Notes: generated by a model not told the origin, from the sequence alone. A DNA stretch of 64,000 nucleotides from Roseburia hominis (GCA_040702975.1 CP159990.1:2542001-2606000), one strand, 5' to 3'. Shown: positions 22,033-32,765, counted from the stretch's first letter. Numbers and translations: made by a program.

Positions 22033-23403
22033 TTATCCGTTCTTCTGCGCCAGCTCATACATAGCCGCTGCAATAATCTGATAGGATTTCATCATTTTAT
22101 CAAGCTGAACACGTTCATTCGGCTGATGAATAACATCTTCCTCTCCCGGGAACGCCGGTCCAAAGGCAACCATATTCGGAAATTCTTTTGCGTAGGTTCC
22201 GCCACCGATTGCGATTGGTTCCCTGCAATCCTGTGTTTCCGCCTCATACACCTTCACCAGCTTGGAAACCAGTTCAGAATCCTTTGGAACATACAGAAGT
22301 TTTGCATTGGTCTTTTTCAGAACATCCAGCCCATAGCTGTTGATTTCATTGATTACACGATCGTCAACAACCTCTGGGTCAGCATTCTTCGGATAACGGA
22401 TATCCAAAGTAAATGAACACTCTTTCTCATTAAATTCTACGACACCCAGATTTACAGTCGTCTCTCCCGTTTCCTCATCTACAAAATGGATTCCCAAGGA
22501 CTCGCCGTTTGTCTCGGTTCCAATCTTTTCCAATAAGAAATCCGCATACTGCTGGAAAGTTCCGCCAAATTCATTTTCTTTTACAGCATTTAATAGTCTG
22601 ATTGCTGCATTGACGCCTAATTGCGGTGTGCTTCCATGTGCGGAAACGCCGACAGCCTCTACGATCGTCTTTCCCTCTTCCTCTCGAACAGTGACTCCCT
22701 CTGCCGGTGTCACTTTCAGAGGTCCGCACACGACTAATTTACAGAACGGAGTCACCACGTTTGCAGCCATACCTCCGCTAAAGGATTCTACTTTAATTTT
22801 ACCTTCATTAATCATCTTCTCACCAGCGATAAATCCACTGGTCCCCTTCTCACAGAAAATAGCCGGGAACTCTGCATCAGGAGTAAAACCAATCGTTGGC
22901 AACTCATATCCATTTTCCACATAATGCTTCACACAGGAAGAGCCACACTCTTCATCTGTGCCAAACAGGACACGAATCCTTCTGTCAATCGGAAGATTCA
23001 GATCACGAATGGCTTTCAGGGCATATACGGCAGCGATGACCGGACCCTTATCGTCCAGAATTCCCCGCCCCCAGAGTTCTCCATCATGAATCTCTGCACC
23101 AAACGGTGGATATTTCCAGCCTTCTCCTGCCGGGACAACATCCAGATGTCCGAGAATTCCAACCATCTCTTCTCCTTCACCGTACTCAATCCAGCCCACA
23201 CGGTTGTCGGCATTGCCGGTCTGAAATCCCAGCTTTTCTCCCAGCGCCAACAGATCATCCAATGCCGCTTTAGGCCCCTCCCCGTAGGGTGCTCCCGGTT
23301 TCGCCTCGCCACGCACACTCTCGATTCTCATATTCTGCTGAATCGAAGCGATAATCTCCTCCTGCATCTCCATCATTTTCTTGTTCAATGCTTCATAACT
23401 CAT
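22033..23403 (-). CDS. pepV: Dipeptidase PepV (M20 family)
   Basis: 456 aa. Zinc-dependent dipeptidase of the PepV/Sapep group. Metal ligands: His/Asp in GHLDVVPAG, bridging Asp in ILDDKGP, Glu pair in GTDEECGSS, and a late His in DVIHQPNE. A lid domain fills ~185-330. It cleaves imported dipeptides in the cytosol. The RBS is GAGAGGATATG. Monocistronic between convergent and same-strand neighbours. Confidence 0.92.
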   Translation of the reverse strand: MSYEALNKKMMEMQEEIIASIQQNMRIESVRGEAKPGAPYGEGPKAALDDLLALGEKLGFQTGNADNRVGWIEYGEGEEMVGILGHLDVVPAGEGWKYPPFGAEIHDGELWGRGILDDKGPVIAAVYALKAIRDLNLPIDRRIRVLFGTDEECGSSCVKHYVENGYELPTIGFTPDAEFPAIFCEKGTSGFIAGEKMINEGKIKVESFSGGMAANVVTPFCKLVVCGPLKVTPAEGVTVREEEGKTIVEAVGVSAHGSTPQLGVNAAIRLLNAVKENEFGGTFQQYADFLLEKIGTETNGESLGIHFVDEETGETTVNLGVVEFNEKECSFTLDIRYPKNADPEVVDDRVINEINSYGLDVLKKTNAKLLYVPKDSELVSKLVKVYEAETQDCREPIAIGGGTYAKEFPNMVAFGPAFPGEEDVIHQPNERVQLDKMMKSYQIIAAAMYELAQKNG

Positions 23404-23554
23404 AGGATCATATCCTCTCTTTCCTGATTAATTTATGTTCAACGCATCGCTGCGCGATTTCCTGATATATGAAATTGCTCCTTTGGTATCTGGTATCCTT
23501 CCTGCAATTTATGCAATTACTCTCTGATGTTCCATCTTGCACTCCATTAAGCAT

Positions 23555-24001
23555 TTATAGCCTGTCGGAGTCAAGCACGATCGTGAACGGTCCGTCATTT
23601 AACAGACTCACCTTCATATCCGCGCCAAAGCTCCCCCGCTCCACCACCGGAACACTTTTCTTACATTCCGAAATGATGTATTCGTACATCTCATTTGCCA
23701 TATCCGGTGCGCCCGCTTCCGTAAAACTCGGCCTGTTCCCTTTTTTACAGTTTGCATATAAGGTAAACTGCGATATCAGAAGAAGTTCTCCGCTTACATC
23801 TGCAAGCGACAGGTTCGTCTTACCGTTCTCATCTTCAAATATACGCATTCCCACTAATTTCTTGATCATCTTGTCTGCAATTTCCCGGGTGTCCTCCTGC
23901 CCGACGCCAATAAGCACGAGAAAGCCTTTCCCAATCTTCCCGATGACTTCCTCTTCCACAGTGACATCGGCATGTGTCACGCGCTGTATCACAAATCTCA
24001 T
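23555..24001 (-). CDS. dtd: D-aminoacyl-tRNA deacylase
   Basis: 148 aa from [16 protein letters not shown], the typical Dtd start; the longer ORF start at 24031 is less likely. Signature [17 protein letters not shown] and the C-terminal [11 protein letters not shown] carry the cross-subunit proline region. Dtd removes D-amino acids from tRNAs. GAAAGGAT upstream of the ATG. Confidence 0.94.
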   Translation of the reverse strand: MRFVIQRVTHADVTVEEEVIGKIGKGFLVLIGVGQEDTREIADKMIKKLVGMRIFEDENGKTNLSLADVSGELLLISQFTLYANCKKGNRPSFTEAGAPDMANEMYEYIISECKKSVPVVERGSFGADMKVSLLNDGPFTIVLDSDRL

Positions 24002-24329
24002 CCTGCCAAATCCTTTCTGTTTTCTCCTCAATACATACGCAATGCATATGCAGATCCGCCCTTATCCTGATACTTATTCATGCACTAATATTCACAGCAA
24101 ATTATGTATCATTTCCGAGCCAATTCTATCTTACCATTTAATGTCTCTCGTGGCAAATAGTTTATACATAGATTTTTACGTATTTTGAGAAACAAAAGCG
24201 AAAAAAATATACAGGATTTCAGTGACTTTACAGGCCGAATATGATAAAATATGAATCGCGAAAATACATGGAAAATTATGTGCCGACAGGGAGCCTATTT
24301 CCCTTTTCAGGCCGGAAGGAATCGATTTT
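24002..24329. other. Intergenic region, no gene seen
   Basis: 328 bases between divergent dtd and the TtcA-like gene. AT-rich; it must contain both promoters, but I see no convincing -35/-10 pair with good spacing, no riboswitch-like structure and no small ORF with a ribosome site. Confidence 0.4.
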
Positions 24330-25064
24330 ATGAAATTACAGCAATTACTGAGTTTTACGAGAAAAGCCATGGATGAATATGCCATGATACAGGAAGGTGA
24401 TCACATTGCAGTCGGGATCTCCGGCGGAAAGGACAGTTTGACACTTCTATATGCGCTTCACGGGCTGCGCCGGTTCTATCCGGAAAGATTTGACCTTACC
24501 GCCGTGACCGTAGATCTGGGCTACGAGAAATGTGATTTTTCACCGGTAGCCGAGCTTTGCCGCACGCTGCAGGTTCCATATGAGATTGTAAAGACAGATA
24601 TCGCACATATCCTGTTCGAGGAACGAAAGGAACCGAACCCCTGCTCCTTATGCGCCAAAATGCGAAAGGGTGCACTGAATGAGGCTGTAAAGCGGATCGG
24701 CTGCAACAAGGTGGCATACGCTCACCACAAGGATGATATCATCGAGACCATGCTGCTCTCCCTGATCTTTGAAGGGCGCTTTCACTCCTTTTCGCCGAAG
24801 ACCTATCTGGATCGAATGGATCTGACTGTGATCCGGCCGATCATGTTCGTGGAGGAAGCAGATGTCATTGGATTTCAGCACAAATACAATCTCCCGGTCG
24901 TCAAAAGCCGCTGTCCGGTAGACGGCCTGACCAAACGGCAGTATGCAAAGGACCTGATCAGACAGATCAATCTGGAGAACCCGGGCGTCAAGAACCGCAT
25001 GTTCACTGCGATACTGAACGGAAATATTGCAGGCTGGCCTGAACGCATCATTCGCCAGCGTTAA
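24330..25064 (+). CDS. TtcA-like tRNA thiolase (PP-loop ATPase)
   Basis: 244 aa. The PP-loop motif SGGKDSLTLL at ~33-42 and a Cys pair NPCSLCAKMRKG match the TtcA group, which thiolates cytidine 32 of tRNA using an Fe-S cluster; a further Cys is in KSRCPVDG. The preceding AGGCCGGAAGGAATCG gives the ribosome site. Clostridial members may act on other tRNA positions, so the exact product is inferred. Confidence 0.85.
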   Translation: MKLQQLLSFTRKAMDEYAMIQEGDHIAVGISGGKDSLTLLYALHGLRRFYPERFDLTAVTVDLGYEKCDFSPVAELCRTLQVPYEIVKTDIAHILFEERKEPNPCSLCAKMRKGALNEAVKRIGCNKVAYAHHKDDIIETMLLSLIFEGRFHSFSPKTYLDRMDLTVIRPIMFVEEADVIGFQHKYNLPVVKSRCPVDGLTKRQYAKDLIRQINLENPGVKNRMFTAILNGNIAGWPERIIRQR

Positions 25065-25080
25065 ATATTAGTAAAATCTA

Positions 25081-25293
25081 TTATTTGACTGCGTTACCTC
25101 TCAAAATATAGATTTTATCCATATTCTTTTGAATTTCCTGTTGAATAGTTGCTGAACTACACTCTTCAATCGAAATACTAACATGTTCAGCATTACATCC
25201 ATACGTTTCTTCAAAAACTTTCACAATTTTGGTTACTATGGATTTTTTGACATTTTCATCTTTAGGTATGGATTTTATTGTAATAAATGGCAT
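25081..25293 (-). CDS. 4-oxalocrotonate tautomerase family protein
   Basis: 70 aa starting MPFITIKSIPKDENVKKSIV; the Pro after the removed Met is the catalytic base in this superfamily. Small hexameric or dimeric tautomerases act on enol/keto acids. It is the last gene of the minus-strand catabolic run and may handle a keto acid made by the neighbours (inference). Confidence 0.75.
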   Translation of the reverse strand: MPFITIKSIPKDENVKKSIVTKIVKVFEETYGCNAEHVSISIEECSSATIQQEIQKNMDKIYILRGNAVK

Positions 25294-25318
25294 AAAATAA
25301 TCTCCTCTCTCTGATACA

Positions 25319-26700
25319 TTATATCCATTCTTTATAACGTGGTATATTCATGGTACGATGAGCTTCCCAACACTTTTCTACAATCTCCGGATTAGTAAGC
25401 GCATCGTACCCTAACTGAGCAAGTGTTTTATATGCATAAATTCCTGCGGTTTCCCCCAAACTGGATCCCGACACTGCCGTGACATTCCAATGATGTCCAG
25501 GACTTTTTGTAACACGTCCCAGCCCCTGACAATGAATAGTTGGGCAAAAATATGTCATATTAGCTGCATCCGTACAATTTTGCCATCCTTTTTTTTCTAA
25601 GTTAAAAGGAATAAATCCAGTTGGTAAAAGTTCAGAATCTTCAGGGATCATTAAGTCATTTTTATTAATGTTTTTATATAGCTCACGAGCAAAATCATAC
25701 TCCTCTTCTGTATACCTTAATTCCGGGACTTTAGAAACTGCCATTTCATGATATTGACAAAGTGGATAATTATAATAAAATTGAGGAACTACAGAATCCA
25801 CTTTATACTCCATTTCTGTTTCAGTCATAAGAGCTGCCCCTCTGCGCATTTTACAGCACGCTCCATTACATTTTCTGCAGCACCATAATCATCTAATGCT
25901 CTAAACATATAAACAACGGACGCATAGTCAGGCACAATATTAGGGGCACTTCCACCATTCGGAATGTAATAATGAACTCTGACATGTGGTTTAATATGCT
26001 CGCGCATGAATTCACATCCCAAATTCATCAACTGCACTGCATCAAGAGCACTTCGTCCCTCCCATGGCATACCAGACGCATGTGCACTTTTTCCATAAAA
26101 GGAAAACTCTACACGAAACGCAACTGTTTGATTGACTGGTGATATATCTAATTTCCCCTGCGCAGGATGCCACATTAGCGCCATATCCAAATCTGAAAAA
26201 ACGCCGTTTTTAGCCAGATATGCTTTCCCAACACCAATTTCTTCTGCTGGCGCTTCGATTAAACGTATAGTACCATGTAATTCTTCTTTTTCCATCGCAT
26301 ACCTTAGCGCAGAAGCAGCTGCAGCAGCACCGCCTCCCATAAGATTGTGTCCGCACGCATGACCTGGCCCCTCCAACGCCTGCCTCCTGGGGACATTTTC
26401 ATTTCCTAAATTTGGAAGAGCATCCAATTCTCCAACAATACCAATAACCGGTTTCCCATGTCCCCAGGAGGCAATCACTGTATTTGGCCTTTCCTCAGAA
26501 CTTTTCCAATTCTCAGCAGCATGAGTTTCGATTGTAACAAATCCCTGTTGTTGCAAAAATTTGACAATAGTATCACAGGCATAATACTCTTTCAATGCCA
26601 CTTCCGGATGCGCCCATAATGTATGCATAAGAACACGCACTTTTTTTTCATTTCTTTCATACCATTCCGCTAAATATTTATTTATTTTGTCTGTATTCAT
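25319..26700 (-). pseudogene. AbgB-like M20 amidohydrolase, frameshifted
   Basis: Two ORFs (25825-26700 and 25319-25849) together give a full ~460-aa M20 hydrolase: EAPAEEIGVGKA and GPGHACGHNLMGGG in the first, the C-terminal catalytic part (SPGHHWNVTAVSGSSLG) in the second. Adding one base to the G run (CCCC at 25837-25840 on plus) restores a single frame (CAEG-AALMTE). AbgB-type enzymes cleave N-acyl amino acids such as aminobenzoyl-glutamate. Either a real one-base deletion or a sequencing error. It sits with transporters and a grd pair, suggesting release of an amino acid or amine. Confidence 0.85.
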
Positions 26701-26728
26701 TATCCTTTCACCTTTGCCCTAAATCAAT

Positions 26729-26781
26729 GAGGGTATCCCCAAACTATATGTTTTATCTCTTTCAAATACGAGGATACCCTC
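26729..26781. terminator. Hairpin between MFS and amidohydrolase genes
   Basis: GAGGGTATCC (26729-26738) and GGATACCCTC (26772-26781), a perfect 10-bp stem with a 33-base loop. No U-tract in the minus direction; it may be an attenuator or RNA-processing site within the run. Confidence 0.45.
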
Positions 26782-26809
26782 CAAATTATGTCACACACTT
26801 CTTCCCATT

Positions 26810-28105
26810 TTAAACCATAATACCTGCTGGTGTCCCTTCGACAGCATCGCGCTCTTTCGCTCTTTTTAAGCGTTTAGAGAAATATAATGCCAAAATAAAG
26901 CAAATTATCATAATAACAAAGGATATACCATACAGCATACGGTAACCTGTTGCCCCTTCATAACTCGTTAATGCATATGCTGCAAATGCAGAAACTCCCG
27001 TTTTCTGTACACCGGTCAGGGCAAACATCAATCCATTAATAGTACCTCGTGAAGCCGACGGAAGCCGAGATTCACCAACCATGGATGGTCGTGCCGGTTT
27101 ACCAATATTAAAGACTCCTCGCAAACAAAATACTAATACAACCAATAAAATCATATAAGCAGGATCAAAAGGAAGAATCAGCATTGCTCCGGAAGCAACA
27201 ACTCCCAGCAAAATACTAAAGGATATCACACGCATGGTAGATCCCAGTTTTGCTGCGACAATACCTGCCAGCGGTGTCAGAATTATAGCTGAACCATTAT
27301 TTGCCCACTGAGACACAAATTGTGTAACCGCCGATGAAGCACCAAATTCACTCTGCAGCAAAGGTTGAACATAAGTATTCAAGTGGTTCGGCAAAGTAGT
27401 TGCACATGCCATCAGCATAACCAAATAGAAATTGGGATTCTTAAGCAGATCACCCACAATTTTAAAACTGAATTTTTCGGCCTCTGCCTTTTTGCTCTTT
27501 TCTGCCAGAATAACGGCACGTTCTACCCACAGATAATGAATCAATAAAGAAATTATCATCATTCCACAAAAGAAGAACAGCATTGCTTTCATACCATCAT
27601 AATCACCGGATTTGGAAATAATAGCAGATATGAACGGCGTGGTCAGCATTGATTCAATCGCTGCAAACATGTAAAAATAGCCATAAAGTTTAGATTGCTG
27701 ATTACGGTTACCCATCGCAGCTATGTACTTCAAAGCACAAGGAATGTAGAATCCCAATCCGAAAAACGAAACTAAAACAGCAACCAACTTCATAATATTA
27801 TAACCGGGAAGTGCCAACATTGTCGCACCACAGGCAGTCAGACCTAAGTATCCGATCGTCATATTGATCTTCGGTTTGAAAATGTCTGCAAAAAAGCCAC
27901 CAAAGAAATAACAAATTGCACTGGCTCCGGCCATAATCGTATTCAAGTTTGCAATTTGAATAGTTTCATACCCAAATGCTCCCTGAATCAGCGAGTAATA
28001 ATTGGAGAAAACGTAACCCATGACATTGACCCCAGCCCACCCTAAAGACTCGCAAAAGACCATCAAAATTTGTTTGTAAGTAATTTTGTTTTCCAATGTT
28101 TCCAT
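26810..28105 (-). CDS. MFS transporter
   Basis: 431 aa with about 12 membrane segments. Starts METLENKITYKQILMVFCES. The loop FFADIFKPKINMTIGY after TM2 is the MFS motif-A position; a long cytoplasmic loop follows TM6 (KSKKAEAEKFSFKIV). The substrate is unknown; genes on either side suggest an amino-acid-derived compound. The ribosome site is AGAGGG. Confidence 0.85.
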   Translation of the reverse strand: METLENKITYKQILMVFCESLGWAGVNVMGYVFSNYYSLIQGAFGYETIQIANLNTIMAGASAICYFFGGFFADIFKPKINMTIGYLGLTACGATMLALPGYNIMKLVAVLVSFFGLGFYIPCALKYIAAMGNRNQQSKLYGYFYMFAAIESMLTTPFISAIISKSGDYDGMKAMLFFFCGMMIISLLIHYLWVERAVILAEKSKKAEAEKFSFKIVGDLLKNPNFYLVMLMACATTLPNHLNTYVQPLLQSEFGASSAVTQFVSQWANNGSAIILTPLAGIVAAKLGSTMRVISFSILLGVVASGAMLILPFDPAYMILLVVLVFCLRGVFNIGKPARPSMVGESRLPSASRGTINGLMFALTGVQKTGVSAFAAYALTSYEGATGYRMLYGISFVIMIICFILALYFSKRLKRAKERDAVEGTPAGIMV

Positions 28106-28140
28106 AATTTACCCTCTCTTTATCTTTTATTTTTATTCAA

Positions 28141-28156
28141 GCCTGAAATTTCAGGC
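28141..28156. promoter_or_regulatory. 16-bp perfect palindrome between the two transporter genes
   Basis: GCCTGAAATTTCAGGC lies in the 116-base gap between the sodium symporter and the MFS gene. It may be an operator or a short terminator; no other structure is seen there. Confidence 0.45.
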
Positions 28157-28221
28157 AAAGAATACATTTATCAAAACTGATACAACATAATTTAAACTTT
28201 CCATAAATTCCGAGCTATAAT

Positions 28222-29631
28222 TTACTCTTCCGATTTTCTTATTTCTTTCTTAGATAAATAGCCACTCAAAATAATTATCAGGCAAAGCGCTGCCCCAATA
28301 GGGCCGCCATCCATATCCAATCCTAATGGTATTTTCAGGAACATGTCAAAGCAGAATGATGTAAGTGTGCCTGCAACCATAGAAGCACAAACGGCTCTGG
28401 CATTTACTTTTTTTGCAAAACACCCTATCACTAACGGAAAAAATATCCCGGCTCCATAAGCGCTGCCTCCAGTTTTGGTTAATTGATACAGTTTATCTAC
28501 ATACAATGCCATGATACAAATAATCCCCGCTGACAATACACATATTGTGCGTGTGACAAAAATAACTTTTTTATCTGATAAATCTTTCTTTATTGGGCGA
28601 ATTATATCATCCACAACAGTGGAACTTAATAACATCAAATAGCTATTTCCGGACGTTAATATCAATGCGAGAAGAATAGACAACATCAATCCCCGAACGA
28701 TAACCGGAAAATATGTGACAATAAATAAAGGAGTAAACTGACTTCCCTTAACTTCCGGAAAAATCATATTGGAAGCCAATCCTGGCAATGCCGAAAATAC
28801 CCCACATACAGCCAATGTAAATACCCACGCTACCAGATGGCCACGCACCGCATCCCGTGTGCTTTTCGCCAGAAAAATACGTTGTGCATATGTAGCATTG
28901 GCACCTACTGACAAGATATTGTATACGACCCAGCCCAGCATTGTCACCGGAGCAATTCCACCCCAAATTTGCATTCTTTCCGGTCCATTATAAGCCACTA
29001 TAGTTTCCCAGCCTCCAGCAGTTTTTATAACAATAATCGGAAATAAAATTCCAAAACCAATCAGTAATAACACGGATTGAATCGTATCTGTCAATACAAC
29101 ACCCCATAATCCACTGAAAATGGTGAAAGAAATGACCACAATTGCACCAATCCATGTCCCTACTTCATGATTGCAAATGCCAAGTGCTTCCAGAATATTT
29201 CCAATTGCAAGAAAACTACTGGCACAAAACGAAACCATGGATAGCAGTACACAATAGGAAGCAATTTTCCTGGCTGTAGATCCATACTTTTTTTCGATGA
29301 ACTGTGGAATCGATATTGCCCCGGATTCACGTAGAGGTTTCGCCAGCAGCAAAAGGAACCCCCAGCCTACCCACCAAAACAGATAAGAAACGATACCAGA
29401 AAGCCCAGACTCAACAATCAAATCATATTTTCCAAGAACCATATTGGCTCCCATTGTAGTAGCTATGCAAGTCCCTGCAATCATAATCCATGACATATTC
29501 TGACCAGCATGATTATAATCATGAGCATTCTTTATTTTTTTTGAAGCTCGTACGCTAATTATTATCATTAAAATAATATAAAGTATGATAACCAATATGT
29601 CCCCCAATGAAAGCTTGTCCAAAATACTCAT
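28222..29631 (-). CDS. Sodium:solute symporter (SSS family)
   Basis: 469 aa, about 13 membrane segments. From MSILDKLSLGDILVIILYII at 29631 (AGAGGTGATT site); the ORF extension to 29640 is ignored. SSS features: the N-terminal TGTCIATTMGANMVLGKYD-like sodium-site region and the GGSAYGAGIFFP segment late in the protein. The family imports proline, pantothenate, betaine and others. Divergent from the PucR regulator, which probably controls it. Confidence 0.87.
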   Translation of the reverse strand: MSILDKLSLGDILVIILYIILMIIISVRASKKIKNAHDYNHAGQNMSWIMIAGTCIATTMGANMVLGKYDLIVESGLSGIVSYLFWWVGWGFLLLLAKPLRESGAISIPQFIEKKYGSTARKIASYCVLLSMVSFCASSFLAIGNILEALGICNHEVGTWIGAIVVISFTIFSGLWGVVLTDTIQSVLLLIGFGILFPIIVIKTAGGWETIVAYNGPERMQIWGGIAPVTMLGWVVYNILSVGANATYAQRIFLAKSTRDAVRGHLVAWVFTLAVCGVFSALPGLASNMIFPEVKGSQFTPLFIVTYFPVIVRGLMLSILLALILTSGNSYLMLLSSTVVDDIIRPIKKDLSDKKVIFVTRTICVLSAGIICIMALYVDKLYQLTKTGGSAYGAGIFFPLVIGCFAKKVNARAVCASMVAGTLTSFCFDMFLKIPLGLDMDGGPIGAALCLIIILSGYLSKKEIRKSEE

Positions 29632-29640
29632 GTAAATCAC

Positions 29641-29871
29641 CTCTTTATAACCTTATTAAGAATTTCTATATTAATTATATCAAAATACATTATGCCTATC
29701 ACTGTGCGGAAAGCCTATTTATTAATCAGGTAACTGTGACTTGATTAACAATCCTGTTTGTTTTGTTTTTAAAAAAATATCAAAAGAAAATCGAATCTTG
29801 ACTTTATATGTCGATTTATTATAGTATTACATTCAGAGTAATAAATAATTACAATCAAAATGAGGTGCCCT
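29641..29871. promoter_or_regulatory. Divergent promoter region of symporter and regulator
   Basis: 231 bases of AT-rich DNA between the two divergent genes. TCGATTTATTATAGTATT near 29811-29828 offers a -10-like TATAGT on the plus strand (29820-29825). No clear palindromic operator was found. Confidence 0.4.
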
Positions 29872-31338
29872 ATGAGTGTAAAATTTAAAATGTTATTGAA
29901 AGAATTGGATAGTATTTGTCCCTTTCAATATGTCGGTAACGGAGAGATCGAACTTTACGCAATACAGATTTTTCAATTTGAAGTACAGACACAGAAAAAT
30001 GTCTTATATATTGCAGATACAGCAGAAGTCCTGCCCACTAAAATTCCAACCAACATACCCGCTGTATTTGTAGAAAAGAATCAAGTATACAAGGTATTCC
30101 ATACTCTTCAAAATACTCTCATCCGTGCTTTAAAGCAGGAATTATTATTGGAAAAGATACGCACTGCTCAATTTTCTGATGAAAATATCGAAAAAATTGC
30201 AGAACTCTTTACAGCGCTTATCGGAAATCCTGTCGTATTTTATGACCAGGATTTAAAAGTATTAACATATTCGGGAACCTTTGATAATTTCAAAGATGAC
30301 TACTATTCTTTACCGCATTCTGTGAATCCCTATATTTCAAACGGTGAAATGAACCCATTTATTCTACCCGCTGATAAGGAACATAAAAACCGTTCTATGA
30401 TATGTTTTCTAAGAAAAAACAATACTATTGCCGGTGGGTTTCTGGTGGAAGAAAAAGCACGCATTTTTTCTCCCACGGATATATATTATGCTCAAAAATT
30501 CAGTGAAATTTTCTCATCTATTTCTCAAAGCAAATTATCAAGTTCTAAAAATAATGCACAAGAACTTCTTTTCACTGATTTATTAAAAGGAGAGTTTTTA
30601 TCACCATTCGCTCTGGATAAATTGAAAAAACTTTTCCGTATTTCCAAAGACACAACACTATATCTTCTTCTAATCGATACTGCATTTCAGACAGATACTA
30701 TAATGCTCCAGGAATCTCTGGCGCACATCTTGAGGAACAAAGTATTTCGATACCAACATTACTATGTGACGTTACTCCCTATACCCTTAAAGGGGTGTAT
30801 TCTTTATAATCCTCCTTCTGGATTTGTTGACTTCATAACAAAGCATAGATTATTTGCCTCTCTTAGTAATGGTTACACAGATTTAAATAAAACGAGCATC
30901 GCACTTAATCAATGTCTGCGTACTTTAAAAATAGGATACAATATTCGAAAATCTCAACATTTTTACAGATTTGAGGATCAAATGATATATTATATGTTCA
31001 GTTTAATCGGTGATGAAAATGCATTAATGGATTTGTGCCATCCAATCATTCAACAAATATATGAATACGATCAACAGCATCAGACAGAATATATTCGAAC
31101 ACTAGGAGCGTATATTTTGTTAGAAAAGAGTATTAAACGATGTGCAGATGCATTATATATCCACCGTAATACCATGATTAATCGAATTGATAAAATAAAA
31201 TCTTTGTTTAAAATAGATTTTTCAGATAGCCGTATGAAGACGAAACTTCATATGTCCGTTCTGATACTAGGCTATTTGGGAAAAGTTGATTTATTTGTCC
31301 AACCATTACTTATAGAAATGGATAGTTCCATTCTTTAA
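29872..31338 (+). CDS. PucR/CdaR-type transcriptional regulator
   Basis: 488 aa from MSVKFKMLLKELDS (GAGGTGCCCT site); an earlier in-frame ATG at 29860 precedes that site. The C-terminal ~60 residues form the PucR helix-turn-helix: LGAYILLEKSIKRCADALYI, then HRNTMINRIDKIKSLFKIDF. The upstream part is a sensory region. Such proteins activate purine or sugar-acid catabolism; here it stands divergent from the transport and reductase genes and probably regulates them in response to their substrate. Confidence 0.85.
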   Translation: MSVKFKMLLKELDSICPFQYVGNGEIELYAIQIFQFEVQTQKNVLYIADTAEVLPTKIPTNIPAVFVEKNQVYKVFHTLQNTLIRALKQELLLEKIRTAQFSDENIEKIAELFTALIGNPVVFYDQDLKVLTYSGTFDNFKDDYYSLPHSVNPYISNGEMNPFILPADKEHKNRSMICFLRKNNTIAGGFLVEEKARIFSPTDIYYAQKFSEIFSSISQSKLSSSKNNAQELLFTDLLKGEFLSPFALDKLKKLFRISKDTTLYLLLIDTAFQTDTIMLQESLAHILRNKVFRYQHYYVTLLPIPLKGCILYNPPSGFVDFITKHRLFASLSNGYTDLNKTSIALNQCLRTLKIGYNIRKSQHFYRFEDQMIYYMFSLIGDENALMDLCHPIIQQIYEYDQQHQTEYIRTLGAYILLEKSIKRCADALYIHRNTMINRIDKIKSLFKIDFSDSRMKTKLHMSVLILGYLGKVDLFVQPLLIEMDSSIL

Positions 31339-31347
31339 AATCCGTTT

Positions 31348-31392
31348 AAGTGACCAAAGGCATCTGGTACACACTCGATGCCCTGGTCACTT
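31348..31392. terminator. Bidirectional terminator between regulator and grdB-like gene
   Basis: AAGTGACCA plus GGCATC pair with GATGCC plus TGGTCACTT around an 11-base loop. Strong stem between convergent genes. Confidence 0.75.
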
Positions 31393-31409
31393 ATTACTGC
31401 AAATAGTTA

Positions 31410-32741
31410 TTAAAATATTGTTTGTTCCGAGATGTCCGTCTCTAAAGCAACCAGGCACTTTTCAATTAGTGCAGCTCTTTGTTGATACTGAACTATTTCA
31501 GGCTGCTTTGGATCACTGAAGGGATAAGGGACCGAAATGCACTGAACAATTCTGTTCGCTCCTAAACTCTGGGAAATAGGCGTCATGCTGGCAGCATGTA
31601 CTACTGTAATGCCAGCTTTTTCAATTTCATTAACCATCATTGCACCGCAACGAGTACACGTCCCTCAGTAAGAGGCCAAGATAACGGCCTGTACTTCATC
31701 TTGCTTCAAATATTCAATAATTTCTTTTGCAAGTCTTACAGATTCATTTTTATTTGTATGATTTCCGGTTAAACTGTACATATAAGGATGCAATCGCCCA
31801 ATTCTTCCAGAACGCTCGATTTCATGTAAAACGTCCAGGGGAACGGCAAGCTGTGGATCATTATTAACATACTGTGGATCATAACCTCCATGAACTGTAC
31901 GCCACTGCCCCGGCTTGGGATTATTCAAATCACCACCCTCTAATCTTTCCAACTTGGAAATATCATAACGTCCAAATTTGGTAGATGACGCAGAAGGAAT
32001 ATTATCCGGATTATCTATCGGAACTATTCCACCTGTTGTAATAAAAGCAAGAGTTGTATGTGCCATATCAGTAATAGGCCTGGCTACAGGAGGATGTTCT
32101 GCCAAAACAATAGGATATTCTGTCTCAAAAGGCTCTTCTTTAATTTTCTTTAAAAGCATGGTAAAAGCGCGTTCTGCTGCAGTATTTTCCAGTTTATCCT
32201 CTAACAGTACTGCACGCCGCATTCCACGCGGAAAATACCCTTCTTTCTCTGCCCAAAGGATAGCTTCATTTCCTAAAATTTTGTTTGCAAACGTTGCCAT
32301 TTTGGCGATGTCTTTTCTCATTCTACCGGCATTATCACAACCAGAAAGAACGTACAATTCCTTCAGGTATACATTTTTACCTGGATTTTCTTCATGCATA
32401 GAAGTAAAAACAGGAATATGAAATCGCTGTTTTACATAATTACAGACTTCACTGCAAGCCATTCCATATCGCCCGGCCATAAAAGCCGGTCCTGCAACAA
32501 ATAAATCCATTTCTATTTTTTCCAACATATCCCCTATCTCAGAAAGTGCAGCCTCTGTATAATCTGCCATATAATTATCGCCACATATCACAGTATGTGT
32601 AACCTCTCCACCTTTAAGATTCACATTTAACGAAATAGCAGGACCAACGGGCCCTTCCTTCATTGTCGGCGCATAATCTGCAACATTTTCCCCACCAATA
32701 CCACCAAAAAACTGATTTAAATAAACAACGACCTTTTTCAA
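31410..32741 (-). CDS. Selenoprotein B-type subunit of a glycine/sarcosine/betaine-type reductase
   Basis: 443 aa when the UGA at 31665-31667 is read as selenocysteine. The N-terminal 358 residues (VYLNQFFGGIGGE..., FVAGPAFMAGRYGMACSEVC) run to ILASY, then Sec, then GTCTRCGAMM and a normal C-terminus ending at 31410. The Sec-GTCTRCG context is the GrdB/GrdF/GrdH active-site signature. The protein accepts the substrate amine and passes a carboxymethyl group to GrdA. Which substrate (glycine, sarcosine, betaine or other) cannot be told. GrdA, GrdC and GrdD are not in the window. Confidence 0.92.
31625..31667 (-). promoter_or_regulatory. Sec codon UGA and presumptive bacterial SECIS
   Basis: The in-frame TGA is at 31665-31667; bacterial SECIS elements lie within the ~40 bases after it, here overlapping the Cys-rich coding part. 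The codon is clear from the conserved context; the stem-loop itself was not verified. Confidence 0.7.
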
Positions 32742-32765
32742 AACTAATCCCTCTCCTTCCTTTAC

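Noticed and set aside
31410..31640. Separate 76-aa gene downstream of the GrdB-type ORF
   Set aside because: Same frame as the upstream ORF across a TGA in the conserved Sec context; it is the C-terminus of one selenoprotein.
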